Shown here: piece after piece, positions 56,968 through 64,000 of the stretch
Position numbering within the stretch: the first letter of the stretch is position 1
Layout: the number at the start of each line of letters is the position of its first letter
Origin: Ahaetulla prasina
Lineage: Eukaryota; Chordata; Lepidosauria; Squamata; Colubridae
Assembly: GCF_028640845.1 (NCBI RefSeq)
Contig: NC_080546.1
Coordinates: 33,005,020-33,069,019, forward strand
Reading direction: 5' to 3'
DNA length: 64,000 nt
Notes under the pieces: model-generated
The model's input: only the letters and a program-made list of their open reading frames with translations
Told to the model about the DNA's origin: nothing
The model's database searches: none
Translations under genes and position numbers: made by a program

Positions 56968-58359
56968 GAATTAAAATAAACCACCTTCATGTTTCATTAA
57001 AATAAACTATATTCTTGGCTTTATACAGGTATATGACTTTGCTTACTGAACTTCTAAATTTCCAGTTATTAGGCAGATTGAAGAAAGTGATCAAAATTAA
57101 TTTGAATGCATTGGTGAATACAAAATATAATGTTGCTGCATTAAAGGGGCAAAAACTAAAATGAGCACTTTGTAAAATTTATTTTCTTGTAAGATTTTAA
57201 CATGTGGTAGAACCTTGTCCCATTGTCTGTTCCCATTTTTTCCAGATTATAAATATGTGTGTGTGGGTGTGTGTGTGCGCACATGCACATGTGCTACAGT
57301 TTTATGTTTATTGTGGGTAGAATGGGTTATGACCTGTTGTTCAGGAAACAAGCTGGTTTTATCTCTGGGGACATCACAATACTAACGTTACAGTTGGAAA
57401 CTTGGAGCAAACTGGCTTCAGGATGCTCTAAGGAACTTAATGTATCTGGTTTATATTTAATGTATTGTCTAGTATGGAACACAGGGCTTTGTGAATTGAT
57501 TTTTGGGGTTGGGGAAGAAAAAATCTTGTTAATTTTTTTTTTCCTATGTAGCAGTTATACAGAAAAATATATCTGGGAATTTCAAAGCATCTCTCTGATC
57601 CTACATTTATCTCAGGAATGTTGTGTCAGAAATCAAAACTCTCCTCATATTTTAAGGATTATCAAGTTTTCAGCCATAGCTGGAGAATATACAGTAACAG
57701 CTACGTGAGTGAGACCTAGCTGAAAGGCTGGCAGGTTGTGGATTTTTGCAAACAAGAAGATGATGTGTGCTTATTCCCATACCCAAAACTACACTTTTAT
57801 CTTACATGGAGATCCAGTCTGGTGATTAGTGGGTGCCAGGGATCTATCTTGATAAAAGTTCAAGGCCTGGTCTATTTTTTTCATTAAGGAAGTAGAGACA
57901 GTGAATTGACAGAATATTTGCAGTATTTATTTTCTGTAGACTTCCAGGGGCAAAAAATATTACTTTATTTCATTTTTTAAAAGTAGAAATGTTGGAAATT
58001 ATCTAAAGTCCTGCTGAATAAAATAAATTAAGCAAAATCATCTATGGTATAGTTATTAAAAGTACTGAAATATGATCTTACATTTTTCAGTTCTTTAAAA
58101 GGAAGAATAGTAGAAATAGTTGTTCTTTGCAGTGAAAATGAGATTTGAAGTCAAACTTTTTTCCTATTTTTAAGGTATTTTAGAATCTTTGCAATGTTTT
58201 TATGTTAGCATGTTTATGTACTTATCCTAACACATAAGCGTATTAGTCTCTGTCAAATATGCAAATTAACTGAATTATGAGAATGTACTTTTATTACTTC
58301 AATAGTCATCAGTTTTGAAGAAACAGATGAAATAAATAATGGAAGTGCTATGGACATTT

Positions 58360-58700
58360 TAATTTTTAGTTTAAAAATGGGCACTTGGCATCCTGAGGGT
58401 GAAGGTTTGGAGAACGAACCTTCACTCTCATCCTACACTGCACTACGGATATTCGCTACTTGGGAGCCTGCCCACACTAATGGCTATAGGGGTGCTTCGA
58501 ATTCCCTCATCTGCCTATCTCCCCCCCTCCAAGCCTTTTTGGCTTTCTTTTGGCCTTCACTCCACAATCGCAGGTGACCTTCACTCTCTTCTTGCTCCCA
58601 TTGCTGATGAAGTATGTTCGGCCTGGATGTTGGACAAGGCTGGGCTAGGCTTCAGTTTAGTGGGGGGGGGGAGCCAAAAAAATTTCCAGAGCCATAGGTC
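58360..58700. other. GC-richer stretch of unknown origin
   Basis: Compared with flanking AT-rich intron this block has several CpGs, pyrimidine-rich runs (ctccccccctcc) and an inverted gtgaaggtttgg..gaaccttcac pair at 58400-58432. Two overlapping open frames exist but resemble no family I know. Possibly an unnamed repeat. Confidence 0.35.
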
Positions 58701-58829
58701 TTAAAAGCCACTTTGGTTTTTGTTTTAATAATGGGTTCATATCTATTATTAATGAACAATTACTTGACTTGGAACGCTAAGCAGAGCTTGCAGGGTCCCC
58801 ACATATTCCTTCACTCACATGGATACATG

Positions 58830-58966
58830 CAGTAGTGGGATTTAAATAATTTAACAACTGGTTCTCTGCCCTAATGATTTCTTCCAACAACCAGTTCACC
58901 AAACCGCTCAGAAAGTTAATAACCGGTTCTCCCAAAGTGGTGCGAACTGGCTGAATCCCACCACTG
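58830..58966. mobile_element. hAT-type MITE, 137 bp, perfect 8-bp duplication
   Basis: Starts CAGTAGTGGGATTTAAA and ends GCTGAATCCCACCACTG; GATACATG is exact at 58822-58829 and 58967-58974. The internal aactggttctctgcc and aaccggttctccc motifs link it to the 14128 family. Confidence 0.88.
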
Positions 58967-60575
58967 GATACATGTATCTCTTAAAGACATAATCCAACAA
59001 ATTCACTTCTTGTCATTCATACATCTACCAATGCATACACTTTCTATAGGATGAAAAAAAACAAAACATTCTTCTTTCATTGAATGACAGTAACACTACT
59101 TCATCCTTGCTACAAATTAATGATTCAGGATCCCTGGCAAAGTACTATGATAACTGCCAGTCACATACTCACAATATCTTAACTTTTAACTTTTGATGTG
59201 GCATAGCATAGTATTTTTTTCTATGTAGCAAAAAAAAAAAATCTGTACTTTTTTTGGCCATTATTAAGTATTATCCTTGACCATTCAAAATTAAAATATT
59301 AATCATAATAAACTTAACATACATCTAAAATTTATAGTCTTTAATCTTAAATTGTTTTTAAAGTGAAAATCAAAGCTCATATTCTGATAATATGAATTTA
59401 TAACATAATAAGTTTTTGTGCAAATTTATGTGCATGTGAAAAATATCTACAGTTATGACTTAATTCCTTGGTTTAGGGCTCAGGTGGCTTTTGCTTCCAT
59501 ATTTTAATGTATAGTTAACATTAGCAGTCACCCTTGTAATAATCTGATGCACACTATAACATCCATAGTGAATTCATTTATAGTATTCAGAATGCCTAAT
59601 CAAGCCTGGTGTAGTTACAGTAATCAGTGGAACTTAAAATGGGAAGAAATAAAGGTATCTTTTTAATAAATTTATAAACTGCTAGAAAATTTCTACATTA
59701 TATATCTGAGTTTGGAGTCAGCGTTAATGTGTTTTATTTACAAACGGCATATTTTTAATACTATTAAGGGAATACTTTCTACCACTACTTAACAGTACTG
59801 TCAACAGAATAAATTGATTAAATAAATGGAATGTTGAAGACTTTTGGCTTACAGTTAACACCAGGTAATTAAAAAGAAGCACTGCTTTGGGAGTCCATAA
59901 TATATATCAACTGTATTCCTTAGCTCATTAACAGGGGTATTGCATGTTTATGGAGCTAACTTGCAATTAAAAGTGTCTTTTATGTATGGTTAACTGGATA
60001 TTTTAGATGTTTGGAATAAAACATTACTATTTAATTGAAACTGGTTTGCCACAATTATTCTTTCTAATATAAATGATGTCTGAAACATGTAGTATGTTTA
60101 GTTTTGAATATTTCTGAGTATTTAGGTTAGAATACTAATTTCATAGGTCATTTCTATAGCAACTTATTTATAAAGTTAAAAACACTTTTTGGTCCAGTTT
60201 ATCTTAATTTTGAACTTCTGTTTAGTAGTCTTCAATTTATTTAAACTCTTGTGCAAATGTCTACTTTGTTTTAAGCATATTGATTCTAGTAATGACTACT
60301 TTGCCTAAAACTACTTTTGTGTAGTTTTTGTTAGAAATAATGTAAAGGGTAAAATCAGAATGTGTTTCAGAGTATCTTTAAAAATTAGCAGATTTTTAAT
60401 AACAATTTGGTATCCTTAGAATATATATTAAAATTTTGAGAAAAGAGAAGCAATATCTGAATTTCAAACTTGACTACTTTGCATAAGTCTGAGTTTGTTA
60501 TATATTTTAAATATCTATTTAGCCATTCTCAAGTATTTAAAATATAGTTTATAACATACATCTTTTCTATCATAG

Positions 60576-60706
60576 GAGTGTGGTTGTGGCACCAAGGAAG
60601 TCAGTGAGTTCATCTGCAGTTACAATTAACGTGCCTACAAATGCTGTTAGTGTGGTTTCATCTTTGGATTCTTCCCAAGCTCCAGATGTAACTGGAGGCT
60701 CTCCAA
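60576..60706 (+). CDS. LRBA: LRBA exon: linker before the DUF1088/PH-BEACH part
   Basis: 131 bases completing Arg, then SVVVAPRKSVSSSAVTINVP and TNAVSVVSSLDSSQAPDVTG, GSP; leaves one base over. Acceptor ..tttctatcatag, donor CCAA|gtaagt. Human LRBA has SVIVAAKKSAV and TNAVSVVSSVDSAQA here. It is the last LRBA exon visible; the rest of the window downstream is intron. Confidence 0.93.
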
Positions 60707-61194
60707 GTAAGTGAAAAAATGGAGATGAGTTGGCAAAATAAAATAACAAAGCAATATGATATAAATTTGTAATTCAGCTGAGACATCATATACCACCCAA
60801 ATGAAATTGCAAAGTTGAGTTTCCTTGGCTAAGAAATACTCAAAAGACTCTTAAGTACTGATCTTTTATCTTTTTTAACATTTTATTTATTTATATTTAT
60901 TTATTATAAGTTTGGCTCTTCGAATTCTTTTACGTAAATATTATGTCCCCAATTTCAGTGCTGATTTTACTGCAAAGATTGTTATATGGACTTCAAGTAA
61001 TCAGATGGAGAATTCTGAGCCTATTCCTCTTCTCCATATAAATAGCTTTTAATACTACACGTAAAGTGAGAATAGGCATTGGTATTCATTTGTGTCCCTG
61101 GCTCTTCCTTAAACATGCAATATGAAAATATTCTGCCTTGGATTATAACATTCTCCCTTCTAGTAGAATTCCATATTTTATAAAAGAAATGCAA

Positions 61195-61440
61195 AAAATG
61201 TCGGTAGTTACTTGTGGTTGCTTTTTCCTTCATACAATTGTGTCCGATTCTCAGAGACTGTTTGGACAAGATCCTGCAGTTTTCTTGGCAAGGTTTTTCA
61301 GAAATAGTTTACATTGCTTCCTTCCTCGGGCTGAGAGAGTGATTGGGCCAAGGTCATCCAACTGGCTTCGTGCCTAAGGTGGAAGTAGTATTCACGGTCT
61401 CCCAGTTTCTAAATTGATTCCTTAACCTCTGAAGCAAACT
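61195..61440 (-). mobile_element. tRNA-derived SINE, minus strand
   Basis: Reverse of the 10650-10860 type: ccgattctcagagactgttt, tcctgcagttttcttggcaa, ctgagagagtgattgggcca, and the head tctcccagtttctaaattga. Confidence 0.6.
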
Positions 61441-61510
61441 ATACTCTGATTACTTGTTCATTGCCAATAAAATTACTTGATACTATAAACAAAGCTGAAG
61501 TTCATTTATT

Positions 61511-61511
<1 letters not shown>

Positions 61512-61574
<63 letters not shown>

Positions 61575-61584
61575 TTATCTATCA
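61512..61584. repeat. (ATCT)n microsatellite
   Basis: About 17 units, followed by three direct copies of a 12-base tattgcaatatc unit (about 61588-61622). Confidence 0.93.
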
Positions 61585-63405
61585 TCTATTGCAATATCTA
61601 TTGCAATATCTATTGCAATATCTTATTATGTTCTCTACCTTTTTGTTTGTATGAAACCTTGGTTTGGAATGATTCTCTAGAGATTATTTTACCTGCCCAT
61701 TATTATCCTTATACATCAATTAAATACCTTCATTCAATTATTGAGATGATATTCATGCAGATTTGAAATAATCCTGCAGTGAGGCTGTTTAGGATATTTC
61801 TCATAGAGGACAAGATTTATGTTTCAATCCTAAAGAGAGCATCAGGTAACTATTGTAAAGAAAAGAAATTTGAGATATATACTATTTAAATTTTGCAATA
61901 AGTGAATTAATTCACTCTTGTATTTTAAAATAGCAACAGATCACTTGAGATTTTTTAAATCTTTTTTTTATGTTAGGCAACAATATTTTTATGTAAAATA
62001 TTTCTTTAACCAATTACTGTACATACTCCTTTTAAAAAGAATTCTTTGTTACTAAAGAAAGGAAAAATAAAATCTGTCTTGTAGCTGTTACTTTGTCATT
62101 AAACGAGTAGTTAGGTGACACCTTTGTTTGCACATATACATTCAGACATGCAGGTGCTTTGGGAACAACCCCTTTTCTTAAGAGCAGTTTATTGCCAGAG
62201 ACATTATTTGTTTAGACCCTTGGGGACCTTGAATAAACAATAAGCTTTCACTAGAAGGGTGCTAGACAGATGATCTATTTGCATTTCCTTTTATGTCCTT
62301 ACATATGTCTGTAAAACTGTCAGTTTGAGGGAGCCAGTTTATCAGTGAAAGGATAAGAGAGATAAGCCACTTGAGTTCCACTTGTTTGAAGTAGTTACCA
62401 CAGTTACTTGCATGTCAGCTTTAGAAGAAAACATGTTTCTGAAAGATCTCTCTTCCCTTAAATGAATAAAAGCCATTTTAAAATGGAAACTCAGCTGGAA
62501 GTACATTTAGTATATCTAAATAAGATTTATATGATGTAGTGCTTTGGAAACACTTGCGGAGCAATGCCTAACTGGTTTTTTGTGCTTTCACAATCTTTAA
62601 TCTAATATATTCTTTGAGACTACTATTTTTATCAGTGTTGAAGTTATAAGCCTTAAATGGTATTTTAATCTGTAGAAACACTTGGATGTTTTTACCCTAA
62701 AGGATACAGTCTGAAATCTAAATGTGTTAAGAAATTGGTTGGATTTTTTTAACACTGTCTCATAAACTGTATATAGGAAATGTAAAATTTGAGGTTTAAT
62801 TCAATATGTAGCATTTTGTATATATTTAGCTTTAGGTTTTATCTTATTCATATTAAGTTGCAGAGTTTTAAACCTATCAACTGACCAAGTAATTTTTTAA
62901 CCATGCACAATGTACAATTTTTTTTCCTGACTGGTTAATTAAGTTTGGAATGGAACTGCTATATGGAATTGGTTCTCCTTTCTAAGGCAGGCATTAGCCT
63001 GAACAGATGTGCTGCACTGCTATTTACATTCTACTGATTCTAGCAGTATGGAAAATGTGATTTGAAGTAGCTTGTGCTGCAATAAAACTTCATTTTATCT
63101 GGGCATCACGCCAAGTTTTTCATCATAAACCGAGCTCTTCAGTTAGTTAGTGGTAACCAAAAACTCTGTTGCTGACTCTGAATGTTCAACATCAGGAGCT
63201 GATATCTCAAATAACTTAATATTGTCCTGTTAGATTTATAACTTGCCACATCCCAAAGGATCAGAGTTAGTAGCAACTTAAAAGGAAGAACATTTATTAT
63301 AACAGATTTTTAGCTTGTGTGCTTACTTTTTTTGGCTCCTGATCTTTGTGATAGTTGTAAGTTTATTTTTTAAAATATAAGTGTTATGGAAAAAGTGATA
63401 ATTTC

Positions 63406-63410
63406 CACAC

Positions 63411-63443
<33 letters not shown>
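63406..63443. repeat. (CA)n microsatellite, interrupted
   Basis: CA runs with one CT and one TA interruption. Confidence 0.9.
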
Positions 63444-64000
63444 AAATACATGCCATACTGCTATATTTTGCTTTCTCTCATTTTTATCATAGATTCTGCA
63501 TTACAATTTACAATTGCAAATTTCTTATGATGCAGGATACCATAACTAATAATATACCATAGAAGTTTCCATGCAGATATTCATTTTTAAAATAATTAAA
63601 AAAACAAATACAGAAGTTAAGGGGAAAAAAATGGAAAATGCATGATAAATCCAAAGTTCTTATATTTTTGGGATATTCAAAATTTTTGGAACACAATTTA
63701 ATATTATATCTTTATTTTTTCAAGATTCTATTAATATAACCTTACAATGAAATATAATTAGTACACATGAGCATGTTTCCTGTGTGGACAACCTTGCAAG
63801 ATTGACACTGTCTTGCAAGTCTGAAAATGCGTTTCTGCCAGTCACCTTTAGAGCCCTAGGGAGGGTCCATTTTGACATGTTTCTGAGTCCCACATTCCAT
63901 CTCCCATTCCTATTCCCATTACCAGAAAACTGTCAGGACCCGGGATTTTATGTAATTTTATTGATCTAATAGTACAAGAAATAATAATGCATTATTTCTT

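Larger units (their letters stand above)
55675..60575 (+). other. LRBA intron, 4.9 kb
   Basis: Holds an AT-rich array (55715-55812), a TA-type end interrupted by L1 (55875-56967), a GT run (57255-57276), a GC-richer stretch (58360-58700) and a hAT MITE (58830-58966). Bases 57300-58350 and 58975-60575 show nothing I can name. Confidence 0.65.
1..64000 (+). other. LRBA: LRBA gene, internal part (24 exons; both ends outside the window)
   Basis: Exon translations in order match LRBA and are closer to it than to the paralogue NBEA; for example ITHSKVTFEIHK, ISEILCTLSSEVNKS and SRQHD followed by [14 protein letters not shown] are LRBA-type. LRBA is a cytosolic, vesicle-associated BEACH-family scaffold; in mammals it protects CTLA-4 from lysosomal degradation and takes part in endosomal recycling. 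The layout seen here is ConA-like lectin, armadillo-like/DUF4704, a long acidic linker, a conserved helical block, then a second linker. The start codon, the PH-BEACH-WD40 C-terminus, the promoter and the poly(A) site are not in the window. All exons are on the + strand and phases join without a break for about 1,444 codons, so the locus looks intact. The match is made from memory of the family; an alignment would fix exon numbers. Confidence 0.93.
60707..64000 (+). other. LRBA intron (continues beyond the window)
   Basis: Holds a SINE in reverse (about 61195-61440), an ATCT array (61512-61584), short tgcaatatctat units (61590-61622) and a CA array (63406-63443). No further LRBA exon with fitting splice sites found up to 64000; the remainder shows nothing I can name. 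Confidence 0.65.

Noticed and set aside
57259..57708. 149-codon open frame
   Set aside because: Begins in a GT microsatellite; no domain and no conserved splice setting.
1..64000. Nested MAB21L2 gene (known to lie in an LRBA intron)
   Set aside because: No open frame of about 359 codons on either strand; the gene would lie further downstream, outside this window.

Overview
The window is a stretch of a vertebrate nuclear genome, most likely a squamate reptile and probably an advanced snake. Two things point there: the exons of one large vertebrate gene, and the repeat community. The repeats include an AATAG-type pentanucleotide array joined to a CR1/L3-like tail, a Sauria-type tRNA-derived SINE, CR1 tails, L1, Penelope-like elements and many short hAT and TA-flanked inverted-repeat elements. 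Species identity is an inference; the window itself carries no taxonomic marker.

The only protein-coding gene I can support is LRBA (LPS-responsive beige-like anchor protein), on the + strand and running through the whole window. I placed 24 constitutive exons between 4005 and 60706 from recalled family similarity, consensus splice sites and uninterrupted phase; together they give 4,333 coding bases (about 1,444 codons). They cover the ConA-like lectin segment (4005-7753), the armadillo-like/DUF4704 segment (8281-32390), a 993-base acidic disordered exon (44747-45739), a conserved helical block (46400-53703), a second disordered linker (55227-55674) and one further linker exon (60576-60706). 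The N-terminal start and the PH-BEACH-WD40 end lie outside the window. A 90-base phase-0 candidate cassette exon (46052-46141) and a GC-AG intron (51363-52541) are the main gene-structure oddities.

Everything else is intron. By region: 911-2895 holds a 5'-truncated Penelope-like element with inverted terminal repeats and a GIY-YIG endonuclease fragment, followed by a 97-bp-arm palindrome made of the same end sequence. Between 3 and 25 kb the introns hold CR1 tails, SINEs, TA-flanked elements and hAT MITEs with readable 8-bp target duplications. From 25.4 to 28.9 kb a minus-strand L1 is split by a 1.44-kb GC-rich TA-flanked element built of inverted subunits. The 12.4-kb intron at 32391-44746 is comparatively repeat-poor apart from two hAT elements and a SINE. 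A second L1 fragment sits at 55.97-56.97 kb inside a TA-flanked repeat.

The most interesting unexplained structures are: the hammerhead-like GAAACGTY module repeated as inverted pairs at three Penelope-derived loci, with compensatory stem changes between two copies; the candidate LRBA cassette exon; a nearly perfect 37-bp-arm hairpin at 17363-17440; the inverted-subunit transposon inside the L1; and a triple palindromic tandem at 5128-5258.
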